A stretch of 64,000 nucleotides of DNA from SZUA-430 sp965227535. GTDB lineage: Bacteria > Pseudomonadota > Alphaproteobacteria > Micropepsales > Micropepsaceae. The stretch's first letter is position 1. The number at the start of each line of letters is the position of its first letter. Under the pieces are notes generated by a model. The model searched no databases. It saw only the letters and a list, made by a program, of their open reading frames with translations, and was not told the origin of the DNA. The stretch spans positions 3,410,001 to 3,474,000 of the forward strand of contig OZ245761.1 of NCBI GenBank assembly GCA_965227535.1, given 5' to 3'. Both the position numbers and the translations under genes were made by a program. Positions 18,210 to 25,305 of the stretch are shown in pieces.

Positions 18210-18884
18210 ATGAAGCCCGCGACCACGCGACCGCGATCCGTTAAGCGCAAGGCTCCCCGCGGCCGTATCCGCGAGCGCCTGCGCGCCGAGCTCCTCGACC
18301 GCATCGTCAAGGGGGACCTCAAGGGCGGCGACAAGCTCAACGAACTGCGCCTCTCGGGCGAGTTGAAGGTCAGCCGCACGCCGCTGCGCGAAGCGATGCT
18401 GCATCTCGAACGAGAAGGCTTCGTGCGCTCCGACGTCAGGCGCGGCTTCACGGTGGGCGAACTCTCGACCCGCGACGTGCGCGAGACCTATCCCCTGATC
18501 GCGCAGCTCGAAATGATGGCCGTGCGCAACAGCGCGCCGGTGCTCTCGCTGGTAATCCCGGACCTCGTCCGCATCAACGCCGCCTTCGCCCGCGCCAGGA
18601 CGCCGCAACGCGCTCGCGACCTCGACACGCTCTGGCACGACACACTGATCGGCCAATCAAAGAACGCGCGCCTGGCGGCGATGGTCGCCACACTACGCCT
18701 TGCGATCGAACGATACGAACACCTTTACATGGCCGACACAGCGCTCGTGGCCCTCTCGGTCGCCCAGCACAACGACATCATCAAACATCTGAAACGCGGC
18801 GACCTGGATGCCGCCCTAAAGGCGCTCGAGCATAACTATCTCTTCGGCATGCAAGCTCTGTTGCGGAAAATGGGCGAGGAATAA
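18210..18884 (+). CDS. GntR-family transcriptional regulator, FCD domain
   Basis: The 224-residue protein has an N-terminal winged HTH (about residues 10-80; LRAELLDRIVKGDLKGGDKL, then SGELKVSRTPLREAMLHLER as recognition region) and an all-helical C-terminal FCD ligand domain (about 90-215) with conserved His/Asp-type metal-binding positions such as HDTLIGQS and AQHNDIIKHL. FCD regulators respond to small carboxylic acids, sugars or fatty acids. A palindrome matching its class lies directly upstream. The neighbouring divergent CPBP protease gene is the likeliest target besides itself. Confidence 0.9.
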   Translation: MKPATTRPRSVKRKAPRGRIRERLRAELLDRIVKGDLKGGDKLNELRLSGELKVSRTPLREAMLHLEREGFVRSDVRRGFTVGELSTRDVRETYPLIAQLEMMAVRNSAPVLSLVIPDLVRINAAFARARTPQRARDLDTLWHDTLIGQSKNARLAAMVATLRLAIERYEHLYMADTALVALSVAQHNDIIKHLKRGDLDAALKALEHNYLFGMQALLRKMGEE

Positions 18885-18924
18885 CAACTGTCGGCCCCTG
18901 AGGGTGGCCGTACGCGCGCTAAAA

Positions 18925-19106
18925 AAGAAAATGAACCACCAAGCGCACCAAGAACACCAAGACGCCGATGCGTTGGCGCTGTCGTTGCGATGCCGGGTTG
19001 CCTCTTTGTCGGCGCCCCGCGCCAGTGGATCGGTGTCGGCTGCACTCAGGCTGTCGCTGCTCAAGCAGCTTGGTGTCCTTGGTGCGCTTGGTGGTTCATC
19101 TTTCTT
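18925..19106. repeat. Long inverted repeat, family copy B (ACCAAG type)
   Basis: Left arm 18925-18961 (AAGAAAATGAACCACCAAGC and on) pairs with right arm 19069-19106 (ending GGTGGTTCATCTTTCTT) with only a few mismatches over about 37 bp. The units ACCAAGCGC, ACCAAGAAC and ACCAAGAC repeat at 8-9 bp. The arms enclose about 107 bp of GC-rich non-coding DNA. The copy fills most of the 289-bp gap between the GntR and GST genes; nothing else was seen there. Confidence 0.85.
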
Positions 19107-19173
19107 GCAAGCGCATGCGGAGGCTCACCCCGGCGAGGGGGAGCCTGCGCGGCGCTGCCAATCAAACCAAGTC

Positions 19174-19797
19174 TTACGCCGCCGGTCTCAGCGCCAGTTC
19201 TTCTTTCACCGCGCGCGCCACCGACGGCCGCGCGGACAGGCGCTGCGCATAGGCCGCAAGCACTGGCCACTTGCTCAGGTCGACGCCGGCAGGCCCCGCC
19301 CAATTCAACGTCGTCACGAGATAGGCGTCAGCGACCGAAAACCCTTCGTCGAGCAAGAATTCGCGGCCCTTCAAGTGCGTGCTCAGCCGCTCATACCGCG
19401 CCGGCAACAGCACGTCGCGCGCAAACGCCTTCGCTTCGGGCGGGCTCGCCGGATTGAACACCATGGCGAAGACCGCCTTGTGCACTTCCGTGCCGATATA
19501 GTTCAGCCACTGCTGCAGCTTGTTGCGCGCCCGCGTGCCGGCCGGCGGCGCCAGTCGCGCGCCGGGCTTCAAGTCGGCGATGTACTGCAGCACGGCCGGA
19601 CCTTCGGTCAGCACGTCGCCGTCGTCCAGCTTCAGCGCCGGCACCTGGCCCATCGGGTTCACGGCCAGATAGTCGCTGCCGTCGGCAAGCCGCTTCGTCG
19701 ACAGCGTCACCTGGTGATATCCCGCCTCGATCCCCGCTTCATAGAGTGCGATGCGGCTGGCCATCGAGCAAGACAGAGGCGCAAAATACAGGTCCAT
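19174..19797 (-). CDS. Glutathione S-transferase, beta-class-like
   Basis: The protein (207 residues from the start at 19797) has the two-domain layout of cytosolic GSTs. The N-terminal thioredoxin-like domain begins MDLYFAPLSCSMASRIALYE with Cys10, the residue typical of bacterial beta-class enzymes, and shows the cis-Pro/substrate motif MGQVPALKLDDGDVLTEG (about residues 49-66). The all-helical C-terminal domain contains FSVADAYLVTTLNWAG. It should conjugate or reduce substrates with glutathione. An upstream extension to 19896 would cross the putative operators and has no family support. It is divergent from a TetR regulator, so regulation by that protein is very likely. Confidence 0.9.
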   Translation of the reverse strand: MDLYFAPLSCSMASRIALYEAGIEAGYHQVTLSTKRLADGSDYLAVNPMGQVPALKLDDGDVLTEGPAVLQYIADLKPGARLAPPAGTRARNKLQQWLNYIGTEVHKAVFAMVFNPASPPEAKAFARDVLLPARYERLSTHLKGREFLLDEGFSVADAYLVTTLNWAGPAGVDLSKWPVLAAYAQRLSARPSVARAVKEELALRPAA

Positions 19798-19816
19798 GAT
19801 CGTCTCCCTTGAAATA

Positions 19817-19832
19817 TATGCGACACCGCATA
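19817..19832. promoter_or_regulatory. Putative TetR operator 1
   Basis: TATGCG-ACAC-CGCATA is a perfect 6-bp inverted repeat with a 4-bp spacer, located 20 bp upstream of the GST start. The same architecture recurs 52 bp away at the TetR start. Paired palindromes in a divergent GST/TetR gap suggest binding by the TetR protein. Confidence 0.65.
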
Positions 19833-19868
19833 CAAATACAGAGAGTGGCTTCCGGCCGTCAAGGATTA

Positions 19869-19884
19869 TTTGCGATGCCGCATA
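19869..19884. promoter_or_regulatory. Putative TetR operator 2 overlapping the tetR start codon
   Basis: TTTGCG-ATGC-CGCATA differs from operator 1 in one arm base and the spacer. The ATG of the TetR gene (19875) lies inside the spacer, so bound repressor would directly cover its own start. Inferred from the matching box 52 bp upstream. Confidence 0.6.
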
Positions 19885-20474
19885 AAAATAACGCACGCCC
19901 CCGCGGCCGCCCCCGCGCCTTCGATGAGGCGGAAGTGCTGAACGCCGCGCGCGAGGCCTTTTGGCGCAAGGGCCTAAGCGGCGTTTCGCTCGACGCGCTG
20001 GCTGAGGAAACAGGCGTCGCCCGCCCCAGCCTCGCCGCCGCCTTCGGCGACAAGCGCGCGCTCTATCTGCGCGTGGTCGAGGTGTTTACGGAGCAGATGT
20101 TCGCAGCTGCCAAGGCCGTGATGACCGCCCGAAAACCGCTGCGCGACGAACTCGCCGCCTTTTTCGATGGCGCACTCGCGCTCTATCTGTCCGGCGACGT
20201 ACCTAAAGGATGCCTCGGCGTCTGCACCTTGCCCGTGGCGGCGGCCGAGGACGAAGACGTTCGCGCCGCGCTGCTCGCCATCATCGCCGCGACCGATGAC
20301 ATTTTCCGCCGCCGCTTCAGCGAAGAAGCGCGCAAGCGCCGCTTCGACGTCGAAGGCCGCAGCCTCCTCGCCGCCTCGCTCCTGCACAGCATCGCCATCC
20401 GCGCCCGCGCCGGCCAACCGAAACGCGAACTGAAAGCAATGGTCGCCTCCGCCGTCGACCTACTCGCGGCCTGA
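19875..20474 (+). CDS. TetR/AcrR-family transcriptional regulator
   Basis: The 199-residue protein has an N-terminal TetR HTH of about 50 residues (FDEAEVLNAAREAFWRKG, then LAEETGVARPSLAAAFGDKR as recognition helix region) and a helical ligand domain rich in Ala. Two cysteines (about residues 113 and 117, in KGCLGVCTLP) are placed where electrophile-sensing TetR proteins of this subgroup often carry GC motifs, which would fit control of a GST. Start at 19875 (MPHKNNARPRGRP) is preferred over the in-frame 19809. It is divergent from the GST gene and flanked by matching palindromes. Confidence 0.9.
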   Translation: MPHKNNARPRGRPRAFDEAEVLNAAREAFWRKGLSGVSLDALAEETGVARPSLAAAFGDKRALYLRVVEVFTEQMFAAAKAVMTARKPLRDELAAFFDGALALYLSGDVPKGCLGVCTLPVAAAEDEDVRAALLAIIAATDDIFRRRFSEEARKRRFDVEGRSLLAASLLHSIAIRARAGQPKRELKAMVASAVDLLAA

Positions 20475-20665
20475 AACGCGGCGTTTGGCGGCGTCGACGC
20501 CTCGCCCAAATAGTTCTATATTTGTTCTGGATCGCTCTGCCCCCACCCCTGTGTGACGGCACGTGACGGCAATGTGATGGATCTGTGATGGCAGTAACGG
20601 CGCAAATCAGCCGATGTGACGGCGTGACGGCAAAGATTGCATGCGTTTCCAAAAAGCCTTTGGAA
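20475..20665. other. Convergent intergenic gap with LexA-type site and tandem TGTGACGGC units
   Basis: No gene is seen in this 191-bp gap between the 3' ends of the TetR and DUF1674 genes. It contains GTTC-TATATTT-GTTC at 20513-20527, the form of an alphaproteobacterial SOS box. From 20551 to about 20632 there are about six imperfect copies of TGTGACGGC or TGTGATGGC. No reading frame on either strand starts properly downstream of the site. Confidence 0.5.
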
Positions 20666-20857
20666 TCAGAAGTCGCAGGCGATGCCTTTGATTTCCCAGT
20701 CGCCGTAGCGCGTGGGGTCAAGCCCGCCGCGCCCGCCGACTTCCTTCGGCTGTGCCGCGGCGCGTTTCGCCTCTTCGGCGCGCCGGGCCTCGGCCTCGGC
20801 ACGCGCGCGTTGTCCGGCTTCGGCGATACGGGCGGCGACGTCGGGATCGTGGCTCAT
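20666..20857 (-). CDS. DUF1674 / SdhAF4-like small protein
   Basis: The 63-residue protein ends in the family signature GGRGGLDPTRYGDWEIKG followed by CDF. That C-terminal block defines DUF1674, the bacterial relatives of succinate dehydrogenase assembly factor 4, which binds flavinylated SdhA during complex II assembly. The first 40 residues are a charged Ala/Glu/Arg-rich helix without sequence conservation, as usual. It stands between the TetR and STE24-like genes and is not next to sdh genes. Confidence 0.85.
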   Translation of the reverse strand: MSHDPDVAARIAEAGQRARAEAEARRAEEAKRAAAQPKEVGGRGGLDPTRYGDWEIKGIACDF

Positions 20858-20966
20858 GAGTGTGACTTAGGTGCCCCTGCGAAGACGATCAATGCCGCCG
20901 AAACCGCGCATGCGTCAACCGCGCGCAACGCCGCCGGTCGGGCGCCGGTATGATGCGGGAAAATTC

Positions 20967-22301
20967 ATGGGGGAAATGATGGGCAGGCTTGGCGTCCGCA
21001 CCGCGTTCGGACTTTTGGCGCTCGCAATTTTGACAACGGCCGCACACGCGCAGGGCTTCGATCCCGACGCCGCGACCGAAGCCTATCTCGCGACGCTCTC
21101 CGATGCAGCCCGCGCCAAATCCGACGCTTATTTCGAAGGCGGCTATTGGCTGATCCTCGTCGATGCGGCCTATGCGGCAGGCGTCGCGTTGATCCTGCTG
21201 TTCACGCGTCTCTCCGCCAGCATGCGCAGCGTGGCCGAGGCCATCATACCCTGGCGCTGGCTTCAAACGCTCCTCTACGCCGCGATGTTCATCGTCGTCA
21301 CCGCTGCCCTGACCTTCCCGCTCACGATGTACGAAGGCTTCACGCGCGAACACGAATACTGCATGTCGAACCAAACCTTCGACGCCTGGCTCGGCGAGTA
21401 CGGCATCGGACTCGCCGTGAACGTCGTGCTCTCCGGACTTTTCATCACCGGCATCTACGCCATCGTGCGCCGCGCGCCGAACACCTGGTGGATCTGGGGC
21501 ACGGCGGCAACGGCGGTCTTCATGACCATCGCGATCATGCTGGCGCCCGTCTACATCTCACCGCTCTTCAACGACTACAAGCCCATGGCGGATAGCGAGT
21601 TGAAGCAGCAGATACTGTCGATGGCCCGCGGCTCCGGCGTCCCCGCCGACAACGTTTACGTCGTCGACCAATCGCGCCAAACAAAGCGCATCAGCGCCAA
21701 CGTCCAAGGCATCTTCGGCACGACGCGCATTTCGCTGAACGACAATTTGCTCGAACGCTCGACCCCCGCCGAAGTGAAGTCGGTCATGGGCCACGAAATC
21801 GGCCACTACGTCCTCGGCCACGTCTTCGAACTCATCGTCTATTTCAGCTTGCTGGCGGGCGTCGGCTTCGCCTTCGTGCAGTGGGGCTTCCACGCCCTCC
21901 ACCGGGCTTTCGGCGGCCTGTGGGGCGTGCGCGACATTTCCGACCCGGCGGGCTTGCCGATCGCGATGTTGCTCTTCGCGGTCTACGGACTCTTCGCGAC
22001 GCCGGTCCAGAATACGATCATCCGCTCGAACGAGGCCGAAGCCGACATCTATGGCCTGAATGCCGCCCGCGAGCCCGACGGTTTCGCTACCATCGCGCTG
22101 AAGCTGTCGGAGTACCGGAAAATCAGCCCGACCCCGCTCGAAGAATTCATCTTTTTCGATCATCCCTCGGGCCGCTCGCGCATTTCCATGGCGATGCACT
22201 GGAAGGCCGAGAACATGAACGAAAAGAAAGCCGAAGAGCCCGCGCCACCACCCGCGGAAACAGAGACAAAACCGGCGCCAGAGGAGCCCAAGATTCCTTG
22301 A
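20967..22301 (+). CDS. M48-family metallopeptidase, STE24/CAAX-protease-like
   Basis: The protein of about 444 residues has an N-terminal hydrophobic signal/anchor (GVRTAFGLLALAILTTAAHA), a multi-helix membrane region (about residues 60-210) and the zinc motif VMGHEIGHYVLGH (HExxH, about residue 275). The third ligand Glu is in NEAEADIYGLNAAREPDGF, which is typical of Ste24-type CAAX proteases. It probably degrades or processes membrane-associated proteins. A Pro/Glu-rich tail ends the protein. The ATG at 20967 is taken because the frame upstream (from 20871) overlaps the adjacent gap and lacks family character. A second M48 gene, htpX, follows 59 bp downstream. Confidence 0.88.
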   Translation: MGEMMGRLGVRTAFGLLALAILTTAAHAQGFDPDAATEAYLATLSDAARAKSDAYFEGGYWLILVDAAYAAGVALILLFTRLSASMRSVAEAIIPWRWLQTLLYAAMFIVVTAALTFPLTMYEGFTREHEYCMSNQTFDAWLGEYGIGLAVNVVLSGLFITGIYAIVRRAPNTWWIWGTAATAVFMTIAIMLAPVYISPLFNDYKPMADSELKQQILSMARGSGVPADNVYVVDQSRQTKRISANVQGIFGTTRISLNDNLLERSTPAEVKSVMGHEIGHYVLGHVFELIVYFSLLAGVGFAFVQWGFHALHRAFGGLWGVRDISDPAGLPIAMLLFAVYGLFATPVQNTIIRSNEAEADIYGLNAAREPDGFATIALKLSEYRKISPTPLEEFIFFDHPSGRSRISMAMHWKAENMNEKKAEEPAPPPAETETKPAPEEPKIP

Positions 22302-22360
22302 TGCGGACACGTTTCGTACCTACATCTTCGCCGGTCCAACCCCTCCCGAGGCATGTGTCG

Positions 22361-23251
22361 ATGAACTGGACGAAAACCGCCCTCTTACTGGCCGCGATGA
22401 CGAGCCTGTTTGTGGGCATCGGCTGGCTGATCGGCGGCCCGACCGGCATGGTCATCGCGTTCGTGGTGGCGCTGGGCATGAATGCCTTCGCCTACTGGAA
22501 TTCGGACAAGATGGTCCTGAACATGTACGGCGCGCAGGAAATCGGTGAGCGCGACGATCCGGAGCTGTTCGGCTTGGTCAGCGAACTCGCGCGCCGCGCA
22601 CAGATCCCGATGCCCAAAGTCTACATCATGCAGAACGAGCAACCGAACGCCTTCGCCACCGGCCGCGATCCCGCGCACGGCGCCGTGGCCGTCACGACGG
22701 GCATCATGCAGCGCCTCTCGCGCGAAGAACTCGCCGGCGTCCTCGCCCACGAACTCGCGCACATCAAGAACCGCGACACGCTGATCATGACCGTGACGGC
22801 GACGATCGCGGGCGCGATCTCGATGCTCGCCAACTTCGCGATGTTCGCCGGCGCAACCGGCGACAACCGCAACAACCCGCTCGGCATCATCGGCTCGATC
22901 GCGATCATGTTCCTGGCGCCCATGGCGGCCCTGCTCGTGCAGATGGCGATCAGCCGCACGCGCGAGTATGAAGCCGACCGCGTCGGCGCGGAGATCGCAG
23001 GCCAACCCCTCTGGCTCGCCCGCGCGCTCGAGAACATCCAAAGCACGGCACAGCGCATCGACAACCCGGAAGCTGAACGCAACCCTGCGACCGCGCACAT
23101 GTTCATCATCAACCCGCTCTCCGGCCACGGCATGGACAACCTCTTCTCGACCCATCCGTCGACCGCCAACCGCGTCGCCAGGCTGCAAGGCATGGCGCAA
23201 GGCATGTACGGCGCCGCGCAAGAAGCGCCGCGCCGGGGCCCGTGGGGTTGA
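22361..23251 (+). CDS. htpX: HtpX-type membrane zinc metalloprotease
   Basis: The 296-residue protein starts MNWTKTALLLAAMTSLFVGI and has two N-terminal membrane helices, then the zinc motif LAHELAHIKNRD (HExxH, about residue 130), two further hydrophobic segments (about 145-165 and 180-200) and the third zinc ligand in SRTREYEADRVGAE. Length and order match HtpX, the inner-membrane protease that removes misfolded membrane proteins under envelope stress. The start is set by homology because the frame stays open upstream into the preceding gene. It overlaps the rsmB start by ten bases. Confidence 0.93.
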   Translation: MNWTKTALLLAAMTSLFVGIGWLIGGPTGMVIAFVVALGMNAFAYWNSDKMVLNMYGAQEIGERDDPELFGLVSELARRAQIPMPKVYIMQNEQPNAFATGRDPAHGAVAVTTGIMQRLSREELAGVLAHELAHIKNRDTLIMTVTATIAGAISMLANFAMFAGATGDNRNNPLGIIGSIAIMFLAPMAALLVQMAISRTREYEADRVGAEIAGQPLWLARALENIQSTAQRIDNPEAERNPATAHMFIINPLSGHGMDNLFSTHPSTANRVARLQGMAQGMYGAAQEAPRRGPWG

Positions 23252-24576
23252 AGCCCGCGCCCGGCCGCAAGCCGCCGCCCGACACCCAAGGCCTAGGCGC
23301 GCGCAAAGCGGCCCTCGCCGCGCTCAGCGCCATCTTCTTCAACGGACGCCCGCTGGCCGAAGCCCTCGAAGGCTCGGTCGGCAAAGCAAATCTAGAACCG
23401 CGCGACGCCGCTTTCGCCCGCACCATCGTGATGATGGTTCTGCGTCGCCTCGGCCAACTCGACCACATCGTCGCCACCTTCCTGCGCGAACCGCTCCCCG
23501 TCCGCTCCGGCCCGGCAGAGTTGATCTTGCGCATCGCCGCCGCCGAACTTCTCTTCCTCGACGTCGCCCCGCACGCAGCCGTCTCGTCAGCCGTGACGCT
23601 CGCCGACCGCGACCACCGCGCGAAACACTTCAAAGGCCTCATCAACGCCGTCGCACGCAAAATCGCCGCCGAGGGCAAAACGCTGCTCGCCTCAACCGAC
23701 GCCGATCGCCTCAACACACCGGTCTGGGCGTGGGACGCATGGGCCGCGACCTACGGCGAAGACACGGCGCGCGCCATCGGCCACGCGCACATCACCGAAC
23801 CGCCGCTCGACATCACCGTCAAAGGCGATCCCGCCCTCTGGGCCGACCGCCTCGAAGCCACGCGCCTGCCGACAGGCTCGCTCCGCCGCACCGCGGGCGG
23901 CCGCATCGAAGACCTTCCCGGCTACAACGACGGCGCCTGGTGGATCCAAGACGCCGCCGCCGCGATCCCCGCGACATTGCTCGGCTCGTTGAAAGGCAAG
24001 ACGGTCATCGACCTCTGCGCCGCGCCGGGCGGCAAGACGGCGCAACTCGCAAGCCTCGGCGCCAACGTCATCGCCGTCGACCTCGCCTTCGAACGCATGA
24101 AGCGCGTGCGCACGAATCTCGAACGCCTGAATCTGAAAGCCGACATCCAAGTCGGCGACGCCCTCACCTGGCGTCCGAAAGAACAAGCCGACGCCGTCCT
24201 GCTCGACGCGCCCTGCACGGCCAGCGGCACCGTCCGCCGCCATCCCGACGTCCTCTGGCGCAAAGATTTTTCGGACGTGATGGCGCAAGCCGACTTGCAG
24301 CGCCGCCTCCTCGACGCCGCCGCGCAGATGGTCAAACCCGGCGGCACGCTCCTCTACTGCGTCTGCTCGCTCGCCCGCGAAGAAGCCGAAGACGTCGCGC
24401 AAGCCTTCCTGAACGCCAACCCCGCCTTCACTCGGAACCCGCTGTCCCTGCGCGAATTGCACGGCGAGTCCCAGTTCCGGACCGAGGTGGGCGACCTGCG
24501 CACATTGCCCAGCCATTGGGCGGAATCCGGCGGCCTGGACGGCTTCTACGCGTGCCGCTTGCGGAGAACCGCCTGA
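23242..24576 (+). CDS. rsmB: RsmB-type 16S rRNA (cytosine-5) methyltransferase
   Basis: The 444-residue protein joins an N-terminal NusB-like RNA-binding domain (about residues 12-140) to a Rossmann methyltransferase. SAM binding is shown by VIDLCAAPGGKTAQLA (about residue 255), and the catalytic cysteine motifs are LDAPCTASGTVRRHP (about 320) and LLYCVCSLAREEAED (about 372). RsmB makes m5C967 in 16S rRNA. The GTG at 23242 lies inside the end of htpX; a TTG at 23248 is an alternative start. Downstream rpe, heparinase-like and purH genes follow in the order common in alphaproteobacteria. Confidence 0.92.
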   Translation: MGLKPAPGRKPPPDTQGLGARKAALAALSAIFFNGRPLAEALEGSVGKANLEPRDAAFARTIVMMVLRRLGQLDHIVATFLREPLPVRSGPAELILRIAAAELLFLDVAPHAAVSSAVTLADRDHRAKHFKGLINAVARKIAAEGKTLLASTDADRLNTPVWAWDAWAATYGEDTARAIGHAHITEPPLDITVKGDPALWADRLEATRLPTGSLRRTAGGRIEDLPGYNDGAWWIQDAAAAIPATLLGSLKGKTVIDLCAAPGGKTAQLASLGANVIAVDLAFERMKRVRTNLERLNLKADIQVGDALTWRPKEQADAVLLDAPCTASGTVRRHPDVLWRKDFSDVMAQADLQRRLLDAAAQMVKPGGTLLYCVCSLAREEAEDVAQAFLNANPAFTRNPLSLRELHGESQFRTEVGDLRTLPSHWAESGGLDGFYACRLRRTA

Positions 24577-24617
24577 CGTTGATTGCGTGGAACCCACTGA
24601 ATCGCTAAAGCCGCACC

Positions 24618-25280
24618 ATGACGAAAAAGACGAAGATCGCGCCTTCCATCCTCGCCTCCGATTTCGCAAGGCTCGGCGAAGAAGTCCGCGCCATGACCGA
24701 CGCCGGCGCCGATTACATCCACGTCGACGTGATGGACGGCCATTTCGTGCCCAACATCTCGATCGGCCCGCAAATGGTGAAGGCGCTTCGGCCTCACACC
24801 AAGCTGCCGCTCGATGTTCACCTGATGATTTCGCCAGTGGATCCCTTCATCAAGGAATTCGCCGACGCCGGCGCCGACATCATCACCGTCCACCCGGAAG
24901 CAGGCCCCCACGTCCACCGCACGATCCAATTGATCAAGAGTTTCGGCAAAAAAGCGGGTGTTTCGCTAAATCCGGGTTCTTCCATTTCCTCAATCGAGCA
25001 TATCTTGGGCGACATCGACCTGATTCTCGTGATGACGGTCAACCCGGGTTTCGGGGGGCAAAGCTTCATCGATTCGCAGCGCGCGAAGATGCGGGACGTG
25101 CGTGCGATGATTGATCGATCGGGGCGAGCCATCGAGCTGGAAGTCGATGGAGGTATCAATGGGCAAACCGCAGCCCTCGCGATTGAAGCAGGAGCCGACG
25201 TCCTCGTCGCCGGAACGGCAGCCTTCGCAGGCGGGCCAGACCGTTATCGGGACAACATCGCAAAGCTCCGCGGCGGCTGA
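24618..25280 (+). CDS. rpe: Ribulose-phosphate 3-epimerase
   Basis: The 220-residue TIM-barrel enzyme interconverts ribulose 5-phosphate and xylulose 5-phosphate in the pentose phosphate pathway. Diagnostic stretches are IAPSILASDFARLGEEV (residues 7-23), DYIHVDVMDGHFVPNISIGP (about 34-53; metal-binding His and Asp), DVHLMISPVDPF (about 69), LVMTVNPGFGGQSFI (about 138-152) and ELEVDGGINGQTA (about 175). It lies in the rsmB - rpe - heparinase - purH cluster. Confidence 0.96.
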   Translation: MTKKTKIAPSILASDFARLGEEVRAMTDAGADYIHVDVMDGHFVPNISIGPQMVKALRPHTKLPLDVHLMISPVDPFIKEFADAGADIITVHPEAGPHVHRTIQLIKSFGKKAGVSLNPGSSISSIEHILGDIDLILVMTVNPGFGGQSFIDSQRAKMRDVRAMIDRSGRAIELEVDGGINGQTAALAIEAGADVLVAGTAAFAGGPDRYRDNIAKLRGG

Positions 25281-25305
25281 GGCAGCACCCGCGCACAAAC
25301 CGAAC

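Noticed and set aside
18904..19812. Plus-strand frame of about 300 codons over the inverted repeat and GST gene
   Set aside because: It runs through inverted repeat copy B and antisense to the GST gene; low-complexity Arg/His-rich product.
20585..20953. Plus-strand frame downstream of the LexA-type box
   Set aside because: It is antisense to the DUF1674 gene, whose C-terminal signature is unmistakable, and it has no RBS or recognisable motif, so it is not taken as the SOS-controlled gene.
25111..25305. Extension of the heparinase-like gene upstream into rpe
   Set aside because: The added 65 residues are low-complexity and overlap rpe by about 170 bp; family length fits a start at 25306.
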